A stretch of 64,000 nt of DNA from Rubrivirga marina (GCF_002283365.1 NZ_MQWD01000001.1:4286992-4350991); one strand, 5' to 3'; shown: positions 1 through 11,445, numbered from the stretch's first letter. Notes: generated from the letters alone by a model not told the origin. Numbers and translations: made by a program.

Positions 1-3000
1 AGTCCCATCCCCTGGTGGTGCGCCATGTACGACGTGACGAGCGAGAACGGCGTGTCGCCGTCGGCCGTCACGCGGCCCGGCGTGTAGTCGACGGCCTCGT
101 AGTAGCCCATCGGCCCGAAGGCGCCCGTGTCGTCGAGCTTCTCGAGGTTCGAGAGCGCCCGCTCGGGTCGGACCATCAGGGCGAGGAGCGTCGAGTACGG
201 CGAGACCACGTAGTCGTCGCCGAGGCCGCGCTTGAGGCCGAGGTACGGCACGCCGAAGGCGCGATACTGGTAGGTCAGGTGCAGGTCCAAGAGCGCGTAG
301 CCGCTCTCGGAGATCCCCCACGGGCGGTCCTTCGTGCGGCCGTAGAGCCGCTGGAGCGAGACGGCGTTGTAGCAGGCGTCGTAGAGGAGCGTCCGTTCGT
401 AGAGCCGGGTGTAGAGGACCGGCATGAGGTACTCGAACATGGTCCCGCTCCACGAGAGCAGCGCGCGCCGGGCCCGCGTCACGCGCGTCGGGCGCGAGAG
501 GTGGAACCAGTGCTCGGGTGGCGCCTCGCCCTTGGCGATGGCGAGGAGCGACGCGAGGCGGGCCTCGCTCGCCAGGAGGTCGTACGTGTACGGGTCCGGC
601 CGCGCCATCCCGGCGTCGTAGCCGATCCGGAAGAGGTTGCGCTCGGCGTCGTAGAGCGGCCGGAAGTCCATGTCGCGGACGAGCGCGTCGGCCCGGTCGG
701 CGAGGTCGTGGGCGGCGTCGACCCACGTCCGGATCGTCGCCCGGCCCGCCTCGATGGACCGGCGGGCGGGGCCGGCGTCGAGGTCGTCCAGCGCGGCGTC
801 GAGGCGGGTGGCGAGGCCACCGAGCGTCGTCGCGGCGTCGAGGTCGGCGGCGAGGCCGGCCGGGAGGCCCACGCCGTCGCGGAGCCACGGGGCCACGGCG
901 TCGACCTCCTCGACGTAGAGCCGCGCCTGCTCGGCGAGCGCGGCCGTCCAGTCGCGGGCGTCCGGGTGCTCGTGGGCCGAGGCCGAGGCGAGCCCGCGCG
1001 CGAGCCGGTCGACCGTCACGATCCGCTCGCGCCAAGCCGCGATCCCACGGGGGGCCCGCTCGTCGAGCACGCGCTGGACGGCCGCCCGCGCGTCGCGCGC
1101 CGGGCCGCCCGTCACGTCGACCTGGGCGAGCGTGTCGCGGAACCCGTACAGCACGCGCCGCCCGGGCCACGGCGTCTCCGTCACTTCGAGCACGCCCTGC
1201 TTCAGCACGAGGAGAGCCCCGGCGAGGTTGCCCGAGTCGACCGTCGAGACGTAGCGCGGGGCCATGACGGCGCCCGACTGCGTGTCGTACCAGTTGTAGA
1301 GGTGGCCCTGGTACCGCTCCAGCCCCTCGACCGAGTCCAGCATCTTCCCGAGGCGGGCGATCTCCTCGCCGCGCGGGAGGTAGCCGAGGTCGCGCGCCGC
1401 CTGGACGGCGTTGACCGCGAGGCCGATGTTCGTGGGCGAGGTCCGGCGCGCGAGGCCCTGGGACGGCTGAACCTGGAGGTTGTCGGGCGGGAGCCAGCGG
1501 TCGCGGTCGCTCAGGACCTCGTCGAAGAACCGCCACGTCCGCCGCGCGACGGACCGGAGGCGGAGGCGGTCGTCGCTCGTCAGCGTGTACTCGTCGAGGT
1601 CGATGGGCTGGCTGACGGACCGCGCGATCCAAGGGGCCGCGATCCAGGCCGCGGCGAACGGGAGGGCCGTGAACCACGCGATGGGCTCGGTGAGCGTGAC
1701 CGAGGCCAGCACCACGAGGCCCCAGCCCACCGAGGCCCACATCGACCCCGGAATCTCCTTCGCCGACTCCTCGGCCTGCTGCGCCGTCGTCCACTCCAGA
1801 AGGTTCGCCTTCGACACGAACAGCCGCCAGAGCGTCCGCCCGATGGCGTCGAGCATCACGACCGACTGGTGGGCCAGGAACGCGACCGACAGCCCGATCT
1901 GGCGGGCGTGCATCACGACGTCGGCCCAGACGACCCGGAGCCAGCTCGACGTGACGGTGTCGGGCGGCTGGAACAGGAAGCCGTGCGCGGCCGGCGCGTA
2001 GATCGGGAACGCGAGGACGAACAGGGCGATGAGCGTCCAGACGAACGGCGAGCCCGGAAGGACCGTCCATGCCAGCAGCAGGAAGACCAGGAGCGCCGGC
2101 GGCATGAGACTTCTTCGGAGGTTGTCGAACAGCTTCCACCGGCCGACGACCGACAGCGGGTTCTTGCGCCACTCGCCGAGGGCGTCCTTCACGCGCGGCA
2201 GGAGCCACGGGAGGAGTTGCCAGTCGCCTCGGACCCAGCGGTGCTGGCGGAGCGCGAACGAGGCGTAGCGCGACGGGAAGTCGTCGAACACCTCGACGCC
2301 GGTCGCGAGGGCCGCGCGGGCGTGGTTGCCCTCCAGGAGGTCGTGCGACAAGACCGAGTTCTCGCGGACGGCCCCGCCCAGCGTGTGCCGGAACGCGTCG
2401 ACGTCGTAGAGCCCCTTGCCCGTGTAGATCCCCTCGCCGAAGAGGTCCATGTAGGCGTCCGAGACCGCCGTCGTGTACGGGTCGACGCCCGGCCGGCCGG
2501 CGTAGATGCGCGCGAACATCGTGAGCCGACCGCTCTCGGGCGAGATCGAGACGCGCGGCTGGAGGACGCCGTAGCCGCGCGTCACGCGGCCGCGCTCGTC
2601 GGAGTACTGCGGCCGGTTGAGCGGGTGCGCGGCCGTCGCCACGAGCGCGCGCGCGCCGTCGGGCGTCGTCCGCGTGTCGGCGTCAAGCGTGAGCACGTAG
2701 CGGATGGCGTCGCCCTCCGTCGCCTCGCGAACGTCGCCCTCGACGACGACGTAGCTCGTCTCGGCGTCGGGGTCGCGGAGGAGGTCGTTGAACTCCTCGA
2801 GCTTGCCGCGCTTCCGCTCCCAGCCCATCCACACGCCCTGTGCTTCGTTCCACCTCCGTTCTCTGTGGAGCAGGAAAAAGCGGTCGCCGCCGGGCGCGCC
2901 GTCGCCCTGGGCGCGGGCCGCACGGGCGCGCTCGTTGAGCCGGCGGATCGCCAGCCGGGCCGCGTCGACCGTCTCCTCGTCCCCGGGCATCTCTTCCTCG

Positions 3001-4571
3001 GGAGCGTCGGCCCAGTCGGTGAGGAGCCCGTACCGGAGCGCGGCGTCGGGGTTGGCGAGCGCGTGGACCTCGAGGCGCTCGACCATCTCGCGCGCGTGCT
3101 CCGGCGACGTGATGAGCGTCGGGATGACGACGAACGTCCGGTCCTCGTCGGGAACCCCGTCTGCGAAGTCGAGCCGGGGCAGCTTCCGGGGCGGGAAGAA
3201 CCGGACGACGTTCCAGTTGACGAACGTGACGGCGAAGTCGAGAAGCGGGAGGAACGCCGCGGCGACCGTGAGCGCCAGCCACCCGAGGTCGGCGCCGCCC
3301 GCGTCGGCGACGAGGACGGCGGCGAGCAGGCCGATCGCCGTGACGAGCGCGATGCTGCCGAGGTAGACGACCGTCGGGTGCCGCTCGGCGAACCAGAGGA
3401 GCCGACGCCCGAGGCCGGCGTGGTAGCCGGCGGCCTTGCCGAGCGTCCGCGCGCCCGGCCCGATGAGCCAGTGGCCCACGTGATCCTCAGCGGGCGCCCA
3501 CGTGCCGACCTCCTTGCCGACGGGCGCGTCGCCCTCGGCGGCGAGGCGGGCCAGGGCGACCGCCCGCTCGGCCACGCCGAACTCGGTCTCCGGCGAACGC
3601 CGCGCGATCCGCTCGACGACGTGCCGGTACGAGTCCCGTGTCTTCACGTCCATCTTCGCGTAGACGCCGGCGGGGTCCTCGCGGAGCGTCCGCTCGACGG
3701 CCGAGAGGGCCTCCACGATCACCGTCCAGTCGGCCGCCGCGGCGGCACGGAGGGCGAGCACCGCGTTGGCGATCGAGCCCTGCCACTGCGTCTCGCGCTG
3801 CGTCTCGATCCGCTCGACGTCGTCGAGGGTGAGGCGGCGCGCGCGGAGCCGGTGCTCCAACCACTCGATGGCCGGCGCGCTGCCGCCCTGCGCTTGGAGC
3901 GCCGCGGCGAGCGCGAGGGCGAACGGGCCCGACAAAGGCGCCCGTTCGCGGGCCATCGCCGCGAGGTCGTGGACGACCTCCGACGGGTCCTCTCGCTCCG
4001 CGATGGTCGCGGCCCACACGGCGGCGGCCTCCCGGTCGGCGCGGGCCTCGCGTAGCGGCCGGGCGAGCGCGGCCACGCGCTGCGCCAGCACGACGCGGAG
4101 GAGGATCGGGAGCGCCCACAGCTCGGCCAGCGTCAGGAGCTCGACCTCCTGGTAGCCCTCCACGAACGTCCGGAGGTGCTGGGGGTCGACGGCGTTGTCG
4201 GTGTGCTCGGCCAGCGTCTCGAGGATCTCGTAGACGCGCGGCAGCCCCTGGTACGGCCCGGCGGTCAGCTTGGGGAGGAGCCGGTAGTAGGCCCGCGGGA
4301 GGGCGCTCTCGGCCTCGCGCGCCTGGTCGCGCACGATGTGGTAGTTGTCGAGGAGCCAGTCGGCCGCCGGCGTGAGCGTCTCTCCGGTCCGACCGGCCGC
4401 GGCGAGGGCACGGTACGCCGTGGTGAGGTCGCCGAGCGCGTCGCGGACGAGCGGCCGAAGCGAGCGCCCCCGCGACGGGTCCGTCTCGACGGCCTGCGTC
4501 CGGGCCAGCCGGCGGGCGTGCTCGGCGAGGTGGACCGGCTTGAACAGGCTCTCGACGGTCGGACCGGGCAC
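1..4571 (-). CDS. ndvB: NdvB-type cyclic beta-glucan synthase, N-terminal part (cut by window edge)
   Basis: Membrane glycosyltransferase of the cyclic beta-1,2-glucan synthase family, which polymerises UDP-glucose and cyclises the product for the periplasm. About 1520 codons are visible against roughly 2800 for full NdvB, so the C-terminal phosphorylase half lies outside. I read a helical N-terminal region (WLLDNYHIVRDQAREA), a first membrane pair near residues 385-440, a glycosyltransferase domain with LDADTRTTPDG near 628, two more membrane clusters near 820-870 and 940-980, then a glycoamylase-like domain ending in YMAHHQGMGL at the window edge. The GTG start at 4571 is preceded by a TAGCTTCA box. 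The gene follows the glucoamylase-family gene on the same strand after 142 bases. Family assignment is firm; product linkage is inferred. Confidence 0.88.
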   Translation of the reverse strand, partial: MPGPTVESLFKPVHLAEHARRLARTQAVETDPSRGRSLRPLVRDALGDLTTAYRALAAAGRTGETLTPAADWLLDNYHIVRDQAREAESALPRAYYRLLPKLTAGPYQGLPRVYEILETLAEHTDNAVDPQHLRTFVEGYQEVELLTLAELWALPILLRVVLAQRVAALARPLREARADREAAAVWAATIAEREDPSEVVHDLAAMARERAPLSGPFALALAAALQAQGGSAPAIEWLEHRLRARRLTLDDVERIETQRETQWQGSIANAVLALRAAAAADWTVIVEALSAVERTLREDPAGVYAKMDVKTRDSYRHVVERIARRSPETEFGVAERAVALARLAAEGDAPVGKEVGTWAPAEDHVGHWLIGPGARTLGKAAGYHAGLGRRLLWFAERHPTVVYLGSIALVTAIGLLAAVLVADAGGADLGWLALTVAAAFLPLLDFAVTFVNWNVVRFFPPRKLPRLDFADGVPDEDRTFVVIPTLITSPEHAREMVERLEVHALANPDAALRYGLLTDWADAPEEEMPGDEETVDAARLAIRRLNERARAARAQGDGAPGGDRFFLLHRERRWNEAQGVWMGWERKRGKLEEFNDLLRDPDAETSYVVVEGDVREATEGDAIRYVLTLDADTRTTPDGARALVATAAHPLNRPQYSDERGRVTRGYGVLQPRVSISPESGRLTMFARIYAGRPGVDPYTTAVSDAYMDLFGEGIYTGKGLYDVDAFRHTLGGAVRENSVLSHDLLEGNHARAALATGVEVFDDFPSRYASFALRQHRWVRGDWQLLPWLLPRVKDALGEWRKNPLSVVGRWKLFDNLRRSLMPPALLVFLLLAWTVLPGSPFVWTLIALFVLAFPIYAPAAHGFLFQPPDTVTSSWLRVVWADVVMHARQIGLSVAFLAHQSVVMLDAIGRTLWRLFVSKANLLEWTTAQQAEESAKEIPGSMWASVGWGLVVLASVTLTEPIAWFTALPFAAAWIAAPWIARSVSQPIDLDEYTLTSDDRLRLRSVARRTWRFFDEVLSDRDRWLPPDNLQVQPSQGLARRTSPTNIGLAVNAVQAARDLGYLPRGEEIARLGKMLDSVEGLERYQGHLYNWYDTQSGAVMAPRYVSTVDSGNLAGALLVLKQGVLEVTETPWPGRRVLYGFRDTLAQVDVTGGPARDARAAVQRVLDERAPRGIAAWRERIVTVDRLARGLASASAHEHPDARDWTAALAEQARLYVEEVDAVAPWLRDGVGLPAGLAADLDAATTLGGLATRLDAALDDLDAGPARRSIEAGRATIRTWVDAAHDLADRADALVRDMDFRPLYDAERNLFRIGYDAGMARPDPYTYDLLASEARLASLLAIAKGEAPPEHWFHLSRPTRVTRARRALLSWSGTMFEYLMPVLYTRLYERTLLYDACYNAVSLQRLYGRTKDRPWGISESGYALLDLHLTYQYRAFGVPYLGLKRGLGDDYVVSPYSTLLALMVRPERALSNLEKLDDTGAFGPMGYYEAVDYTPGRVTADGDTPFSLVTSYMAHHQGMG

Positions 4572-4603
4572 GGGCGGGTGGGTAGGGAGACGGGACTACG
4601 CCG

Positions 4604-4611
4604 TGAAGCTA
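4604..4611 (-). promoter_or_regulatory. putative -7/-10 box (TAGCTTCA) for the glucan synthase
   Basis: TAGCTTCA on the minus strand lies 32 bases upstream of the GTG start. It matches the TAnnTTYG-like box seen before several other genes in this window. Confidence 0.4.
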
Positions 4612-4713
4612 GTCGCGGTGCCCCCGGTCTCAAGGCCGGGATCGCTCTGCCCCGGCTCCGAGCCGCTCCGTTCCTGGTCCGCCCTCCCCGCCTGGGCGGT
4701 GGGGCGGACGGGC

Positions 4714-6036
4714 TCAGGCGGTGTCGAGCCAGCCCCCGCGGAAGCCACAGGCGCGGAGGCCGTCGGCGACCGGGCCACACCGCTTCATGAGGTCCCACAC
4801 GAGCTCAGTCTTGTGGTTCTCGACGGCGAGCACGATGGGCCCCTGGTCCAGCGCGAAGTAGTGTTCGCAGACCCACCCCAGCGTGGCGTCGCCGTTGGGG
4901 AACGTCGGGTTGTACGCGGCCTCGAAGCCGAACGTGTCGCCGGTGCCGCCGTGCGTAGCGGCCAGCTCGTCGAGGCACTCGAGCACGACGTCCGGGGCGA
5001 ACGGCAGGCTGGCGAGCGCGGCCCACGGCGCGAGTGTCCCGTCGTCCGGGCCGAACGGCACCCCCCGCGCACGGTAGCCCCAGAATCGCCGCTCTTCGCC
5101 GTCGATCGTCACGACGGCGTCGCCGGGCCCGTCGCTGGCGGTGATGCCCCAGGCCGTCGGGCCGTAGCCGACGAAGCCGCGCGGGTTGCGGATCGCGTAC
5201 TCGCGCTGCACGAGCGTCGCGCGGCGGCTGTTCTCGAAATAGTCCATCGGCTCGCCGAGGTCGGCCGACCTGCGCCGCATGGCCTCGTCCTGGACCCCGC
5301 GGAAGTCGATCCACAGGTGCGAGAACTGGTGGATGAAGAGCGGGCCGGCGTAGAGGAAGTCATGGCCGTAGATCCGTTTCCAGCGGTAGGGCCGCGTCGA
5401 GGCCTCAAAGGCGCGGCGCGGGACGGGGTGCGTCGGCGAGCCGGCCGCGAGCGCGTAGAGCAGGAGCGCCTCGGTGTAGCCTTCCCAGCGGTAGCGGAGG
5501 AACCCCGTCTCGGGCGTCCACCCCATCGTCACCGTCTCGCCGCCGTCGCGGGCCCAGTCCCAGTCCACGCGCTCGTAGATCCGGTGCGCGCCGTCGCGAA
5601 CCTCGGCCTCGGCGGGGTCGTCGGCGTCGAAGTAGGCCGCGGCGCAGAGGACGCCCGCCACGAGGAGCGCCGTGTCGATGGTCGACAGCTCGCATCCGCG
5701 GAACCGGCGGCCCTCCTCCATGTCGAGGAAGTGGTAGAAGAACCCGCGGTGGCCGACGCCGTCCGTGGCCCCATCCTGGGGCGCGTCGCGGAAGAACCGG
5801 ACGGTCGCGAGGGCCACGCCGCGGGCCGCGGCGCGCGGCACCCACCCCCGCTCGACGGCGACGGGCAGCGCCGCCAGCCCGAACCCGACCGCCGCGATCG
5901 ACGCCGGGCTCCCCGCCGACGTGTTGTCGACGACGAGGCCGTTGGCCCAGTTCGTCGTCCGCGCGAAGTAGTCGAACGCCGCGCGGTGGACGGCGTCGAG
6001 GAGGGCGTCGGTGGAGGGCGGAGTCGGATCGGCCAT
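4714..6036 (-). CDS. Glucoamylase-family protein (glycoamylase-like domain)
   Basis: A 440-residue protein of the glycoamylase-like family (PF10091 type), an alpha/alpha-barrel related to the central domain of NdvB. Family features are an N-terminal AFDYFARTTNWANGL, TIDTALLVAGVL near residue 120, GHDFLYAGPLFIHQFSHLW in the middle and GFEAAYNPTFPNGDATLGW towards the C-terminus. No signal peptide is visible, so it is probably cytoplasmic or released in a non-standard way. ATG 6036 was chosen because the family N-terminus begins there and longer forms run into the divergent promoter region. It lies upstream of the glucan synthase on the same strand, which suggests joint glucan metabolism. Substrate is unknown. 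Confidence 0.85.
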   Translation of the reverse strand: MADPTPPSTDALLDAVHRAAFDYFARTTNWANGLVVDNTSAGSPASIAAVGFGLAALPVAVERGWVPRAAARGVALATVRFFRDAPQDGATDGVGHRGFFYHFLDMEEGRRFRGCELSTIDTALLVAGVLCAAAYFDADDPAEAEVRDGAHRIYERVDWDWARDGGETVTMGWTPETGFLRYRWEGYTEALLLYALAAGSPTHPVPRRAFEASTRPYRWKRIYGHDFLYAGPLFIHQFSHLWIDFRGVQDEAMRRRSADLGEPMDYFENSRRATLVQREYAIRNPRGFVGYGPTAWGITASDGPGDAVVTIDGEERRFWGYRARGVPFGPDDGTLAPWAALASLPFAPDVVLECLDELAATHGGTGDTFGFEAAYNPTFPNGDATLGWVCEHYFALDQGPIVLAVENHKTELVWDLMKRCGPVADGLRACGFRGGWLDTA

Positions 6037-6099
6037 GGAGCGCCGGCGAACGGCCGATGGAGATGCGAGGGTCCGGGGAACGCGGACCCAATCGCATAG

Positions 6100-6111
6100 T
6101 TGTTGCAACAA
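6100..6111. promoter_or_regulatory. 12-bp perfect palindrome TTGTTGCAACAA, candidate operator
   Basis: The palindrome sits in the 91-base divergent gap, 17 bases before the ene-reductase start and 64 bases before the glucoamylase start. It is followed by AACAAC. A related palindrome, TGGTTGCAACCA, precedes hicA at 51751-51762. An operator role is inferred from position and symmetry only. Confidence 0.4.
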
Positions 6112-6127
6112 ACAACCACGCCCTCGC

Positions 6128-7252
6128 ATGACCTCCCCCCTCCTCACTCCGTTCGACCTCGGGCCCTTGGCGCTCCCCAACCGGGTCGTCCTCGCGCCGC
6201 TCACGAGGAGCCGGCACGAGCGTCAGATCCCGACCCCGCTCGCGCCTACGTACTACGCGCAGCGGGCCTCGGCCGGCCTCCTCATCGCCGAGGCCACGCA
6301 GGTCACGCCGCGCGGGCAGGGCTACCCCGACACGCCCGGCATCTACACCGACGAGCAGGCCGAGGCCTGGCAGGCCGTCACCGACCTCGTCCACGCCGTC
6401 GGCGGGCGGATCGTGCTCCAGCTGTGGCACGTCGGCCGGGTGTCGCACTCGGCGTACCACGGCGGCAGGCTGCCCGTGGCGCCGTCGGCGATCGCGGCGC
6501 CGGGGAAGGCCATGACGCCGGACTTCGAGATGATGCCGTTCGAGACGCCGCACGCGCTGTCGACCGAAGAGGTCGCCGAGACCGTCCGCCAGTACGCCCA
6601 CGGCGCGCGGCTGGCGCGGCAGGCTGGGTTCGACGGCGTCGAGATCCACGCGGCCAACGGGTACCTCATCGAGCAATTCCTGTCGTCGGGCACGAACGAG
6701 CGGACCGACGCCTACGGCGGCTCGCTCGAGAACCGGCTCCGGTTCCTCCGCGAGGTCACCGAGGCGGTCTTGGGAGAGTGGCCAGGCGAGCGCGTCGGCA
6801 CGCGGTTCTCGTTCGGGCTTGGGACGAGTGGGGTCCGCGACGCGAGGCCCGAGGAGACTTTCGCCGCCGCGGCCGAGCTGCTGAGCGAGGCCGGGCTCGT
6901 CTACCTCCACGGCGTCCGCCCCAACGCCCGATCCGGGACCGATGGCACCGGAGGCTTCGACGCCATCGGCCTGCTCCGCGACCACTTCGACGGCGCCGTG
7001 ATCGCGAGTGCCGAGTTCGACCGCGAGGAGGGCGAGGCGATCGTCGAGGCGGGAACGGCCGACCTCGTCGCCTACGGCCGCCCGTTCCTCGCCAACCCGG
7101 ACCTCCCGATCCGGTTCGCGGCCCAGGCCGCCGGCCTCGACGCGCCGCTCAACGAGCCCGACCGGGGGACGTTCTACGGCGGCGGCACCGAGGGCTACAC
7201 CGACTACCCCATCTGGGACGGCCAGCCGGTGGCCATCGAAGCCGACGTCTGA
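6128..7252 (+). CDS. Old Yellow Enzyme family ene-reductase (alkene reductase)
   Basis: FMN-dependent, NAD(P)H-using reductase of activated C=C bonds, of the N-ethylmaleimide/xenobiotic reductase subgroup; 374 residues is normal for the family. A TIM-barrel runs the full length, with LPNRVVLAPLTRSR at the start, LWHVGRVSH near residue 100, GVEIHAANGYLIEQFL near 180 carrying the substrate-binding His/Asn pair, and TDAYGGSLENR just after. AYGRPFLANPDL near 320 is the phosphate-binding end of the barrel. ATG 6128 follows the palindromic candidate operator, which would fit stress-inducible control. It is transcribed away from the glucoamylase-family gene. Physiological substrate cannot be read from sequence. 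Confidence 0.93.
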   Translation: MTSPLLTPFDLGPLALPNRVVLAPLTRSRHERQIPTPLAPTYYAQRASAGLLIAEATQVTPRGQGYPDTPGIYTDEQAEAWQAVTDLVHAVGGRIVLQLWHVGRVSHSAYHGGRLPVAPSAIAAPGKAMTPDFEMMPFETPHALSTEEVAETVRQYAHGARLARQAGFDGVEIHAANGYLIEQFLSSGTNERTDAYGGSLENRLRFLREVTEAVLGEWPGERVGTRFSFGLGTSGVRDARPEETFAAAAELLSEAGLVYLHGVRPNARSGTDGTGGFDAIGLLRDHFDGAVIASAEFDREEGEAIVEAGTADLVAYGRPFLANPDLPIRFAAQAAGLDAPLNEPDRGTFYGGGTEGYTDYPIWDGQPVAIEADV

Positions 7253-7265
7253 CGGATCGCCGGGA

Positions 7266-7307
7266 AGCCGGGAGCCGGCCGTGCGTAAGCGAGCCCGGCT
7301 CCCGGCT
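7266..7307 (+). terminator. strong hairpin after the ene-reductase gene
   Basis: AGCCGGGAGCCGG (7266-7278) pairs perfectly with CCGGCTCCCGGCT (7295-7307). Only a short T-rich run follows, at 7317-7320, so termination is likely but not of textbook form. Confidence 0.55.
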
Positions 7308-7338
7308 GTCCAGATCCTTTCTCCGTCACTCCCCGCCC

Positions 7339-8028
7339 ATGCGCCCCGCTCTCCCACTCGCCCTCGCGCTCTGCCTCGCCGCTTGCGCCGACCCGGCCGA
7401 GGCGCCGGCCGAGGCCGCCTCGACCGAGCGCCCGCCTCCCTCGGTCAGCGACCGCGACACGGTCACGGCCGAGATGGCCGAAGGTTCAGCCCTTCGGGTG
7501 GGCGACCGCGCGCCCGACTTCGAGTTGCCCGACGTGGGGGGCGGGACCGTCCGTCTGAGCGAGCGGCTGGCCGAGGGCCCCGTCGTGCTCACGTTCTACC
7601 GCGGGGCGTGGTGCCCGTACTGCAACACGCAGCTCCGCGACTACCAGGAGGCGCTCGACCGGATCCGCGCGGCCGGCGCCTCGCTCGTCGCCGTCTCGCC
7701 GCAAACGCCCGACGGGTCGATGTCGATGCAGGAGAAGAACGACCTCCGCTTCGCCGTCCTCTCCGACGTCGGCAACGAGGTCTCGCGCGACTACGGGCTC
7801 GTGTACCAGGTCGACCGCGAGACGCGCGAGCGGTACCAGGCAGTCGGGATCGAGCTCGACTCGATCAACGGGACGGCCACCTGGGAGCTCCCGGTCCCGG
7901 CGACCTACGTCATCCGGCCCGACGGGACGATCGCCTACGCCTTCGTCGAGGCCGACTACACGACGCGGGCGTCGGCGCGGCAGGTTCTCGATGCGCTGGC
8001 CGACCTCTCGGTCTCTCGGGCGAGCTGA
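7339..8028 (+). CDS. Peroxiredoxin-like (AhpC/TSA) lipoprotein
   Basis: A 229-residue exported thioredoxin-fold protein. A lipoprotein signal ends in LAAC with Cys16 as the lipidation site. After a Pro/Glu linker the AhpC/TSA domain starts near residue 53 (VGDRAPDFELPD) and carries RGAWCPYCNTQL with Cys92 and Cys95. This is the peroxiredoxin-like subfamily in which CxxC replaces the classic TxxC active site. It probably reduces peroxides or disulfides on the outer face of a membrane. The ATG is preceded by a C-rich leader and no Shine-Dalgarno. Length and motifs fit well; substrate is inferred. Confidence 0.85.
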   Translation: MRPALPLALALCLAACADPAEAPAEAASTERPPPSVSDRDTVTAEMAEGSALRVGDRAPDFELPDVGGGTVRLSERLAEGPVVLTFYRGAWCPYCNTQLRDYQEALDRIRAAGASLVAVSPQTPDGSMSMQEKNDLRFAVLSDVGNEVSRDYGLVYQVDRETRERYQAVGIELDSINGTATWELPVPATYVIRPDGTIAYAFVEADYTTRASARQVLDALADLSVSRAS

Positions 8029-8101
8029 GCCGCGGGACCGACTACCGTTACTCTGGGAGTCCGGCTGGCGGCTCGACTCCCATCATTCCCTCCCCTGTCC
8101 C

Positions 8102-8530
8102 ATGCGTCTCCTCGCCCTTGCCGCTCTCGTCGTTGCCACCGGATGCGCCAACTCGGCCCGCCTCGGGCCGAACGCCGACGAGGTCGTCGGCACCGAGTCG
8201 TTGGTCCGGTATCTGGAAGACGTCGGGTTCACGCTCGCGCCGGCCGGGCTCACGAGCTCGACCGTTCCGCTGGCCGTCTCTGCCACCTACCGTGTGACCG
8301 GCGTGGCGAATCCGTCCGTAATCGAGGTGTTCGAGTTCGAAACGGACGAGGCAGCGGAGGACGGACTGACACAACTTCGCGCGGAGATCCGGTCGCGCGT
8401 GCGACAAGAGGTCTACGCGAGGGGCCCGCTCGTGGTGTACTACCGGCCGGCGGAATACCGGCGCGGGGACAACCGGAGCCTCCGCCTCGCCCTCGCAGAC
8501 GCGTTGGGCGGACCGCGCGGCGGCGCCTAG
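8102..8530 (+). CDS. Small lipoprotein of unknown function
   Basis: 142 residues. The N-terminus MRLLALAALVVATGCAN is a lipoprotein signal with Cys15. The mature part reads as an alpha/beta domain (ESLVRYLEDVGFTLAP, VIEVFEFETDEAAEDGL, VYARGPLVVYYR), resembling small lipoproteins that sense or bind through a single domain. No known family was recognised. The start has a C-rich leader (CCCTCCCCTGTCCC before ATG). It follows the peroxiredoxin-like gene by 73 bases on the same strand, so co-transcription is possible. Confidence 0.75.
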   Translation: MRLLALAALVVATGCANSARLGPNADEVVGTESLVRYLEDVGFTLAPAGLTSSTVPLAVSATYRVTGVANPSVIEVFEFETDEAAEDGLTQLRAEIRSRVRQEVYARGPLVVYYRPAEYRRGDNRSLRLALADALGGPRGGA

Positions 8531-8644
8531 TTCTCCCCCTCGGACTTCGTGCCCTGATCGGTTCAGCCCGGCGCCGGCCGTGAAGAGCGGCGCCGAGGAC
8601 GAGCGAGTCCATGGTCCTCCCGAGGCGGGCACGGTCTCAGCGCG

Positions 8645-8670
8645 CCCGCCTCGGCGCCACGGAGGGCGGG
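8645..8670. repeat. degenerate copy of the CCGCCTCGG palindrome family
   Basis: CCCGCC and GGGCGGG arms flank TCGGCGCCACGGA in the gap between the convergent lipoprotein and DoxX genes. An extra half-site, CCCGAGGCGGG, lies just upstream near 8622-8632. The arms match the intergenic palindrome family but the core is mutated. Confidence 0.45.
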
Positions 8671-8675
8671 GCCTA

Positions 8676-9173
<498 letters not shown>

Positions 9174-9200
9174 GGCGGGGAACGGAGGGGTTGCTCTGAA

Positions 9201-9219
9201 GACGCACGACCAGTGCGTC
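9201..9219. promoter_or_regulatory. perfect 7-bp inverted repeat upstream of doxX-like gene
   Basis: GACGCAC (9201-9207) and GTGCGTC (9213-9219) flank a 5-base loop, 28 bases upstream of the DoxX-like start. It could be an operator or an RNA hairpin. Confidence 0.35.
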
Positions 9220-9260
9220 CGCCGCGAACGCACGGCGAAGAAGAGGCCGGCGTCCCCTCG

Positions 9261-9322
9261 CGTGCTCGCCGCCGACCTCGCGGAGCCGCCCGGCGGTGTC
9301 GCCGACCGTCGCCTCCGCCTCG
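9261..9322 (-). pseudogene. 62-bp remnant duplicating the 3' end of the acyl-CoA mutase gene
   Basis: On the minus strand this segment reads EAEATVGDTAGRLREVGGEHA, against [21 protein letters not shown] at the true mutase C-terminus encoded at 9870-9931. I count 56 of 62 identical bases. There is no start, no stop and no flanking mutase sequence, so it is a fragment. Together with the intact copy it brackets the small gene at 9364-9861, like an attachment-site duplication left by insertion at a gene 3' end. Confidence 0.75.
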
Positions 9323-9363
9323 CCGAAGACATGTGCGTATCGTGTCGGATCGCCTCCGGTTCG

Positions 9364-9861
9364 ATGCGCCCTGTCCTGCTCGCCCTCGTCGTACTCGTGC
9401 CCGTCGCCGCAGCGGCCCAGCCCCTCGCGCCGGCACCCGCGGAGGCGGGCGTCATCACGCCTGCCGTCGCCGTCGGGGTCTCCGTCGCCGCGACGGCCGG
9501 AGCCATCGGGGCCGGGCTCGCGGTCGACGTCGATGACGGCTCGCGGGCGGTCCTGATCGTGCTCGGCGCGGCGGTGGGCCCGTCGGCCGGCAACCTGATC
9601 CAGGGCGAGTGGGCCGACGCCGGGATCGGGCTGGGTCTCCGGGCGGGCGGCGCCGCGATCCTGCTGGGAGCCGCCGCCGGAGCGTTCTGGAACGACTCCG
9701 AGGCCCAGCGTCTGGCCCTCGGGGGCGTCGCCGTCGTGGGCGGGCTCGTGGGTCTCTCCGGCGTGGCCTACGACGTGGTCACGGCCGGGACGAACGCGAG
9801 CTCCCGTCGCGTCCGACTCACGCCGACGGGGACGGGCCTCGCGTTGCGCGTGGGCCTGTAG
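9364..9861 (+). CDS. Exported glycine/alanine-rich protein of unknown function
   Basis: 165 residues. A signal peptide (MRPVLLALVVLVPVAAAAQ) is followed by four weakly hydrophobic Gly/Ala-rich stretches, for example ITPAVAVGVSVAATAGAIGAGL and LGGVAVVGGLVGLSGVAYDVV, and a short polar C-terminus ending RVGL. It may be a small membrane or envelope protein. No family was recognised. Its stop codon abuts the stop of the convergent mutase gene with no spacer (9861/9862). It lies between the real mutase 3' end and the 62-base duplicate, so it may have arrived with that duplication. Confidence 0.65.
   Translation: MRPVLLALVVLVPVAAAAQPLAPAPAEAGVITPAVAVGVSVAATAGAIGAGLAVDVDDGSRAVLIVLGAAVGPSAGNLIQGEWADAGIGLGLRAGGAAILLGAAAGAFWNDSEAQRLALGGVAVVGGLVGLSGVAYDVVTAGTNASSRRVRLTPTGTGLALRVGL

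Positions 9862-11445
<1,584 letters not shown>

Noticed and set aside
15-4055. Very long plus-strand open frame (about 1346 codons) opposite the glucan synthase
   Set aside because: Its Arg/Glu/Asp-rich translation has no fold or family, whereas the minus strand reads a clear NdvB-type protein to the window edge.
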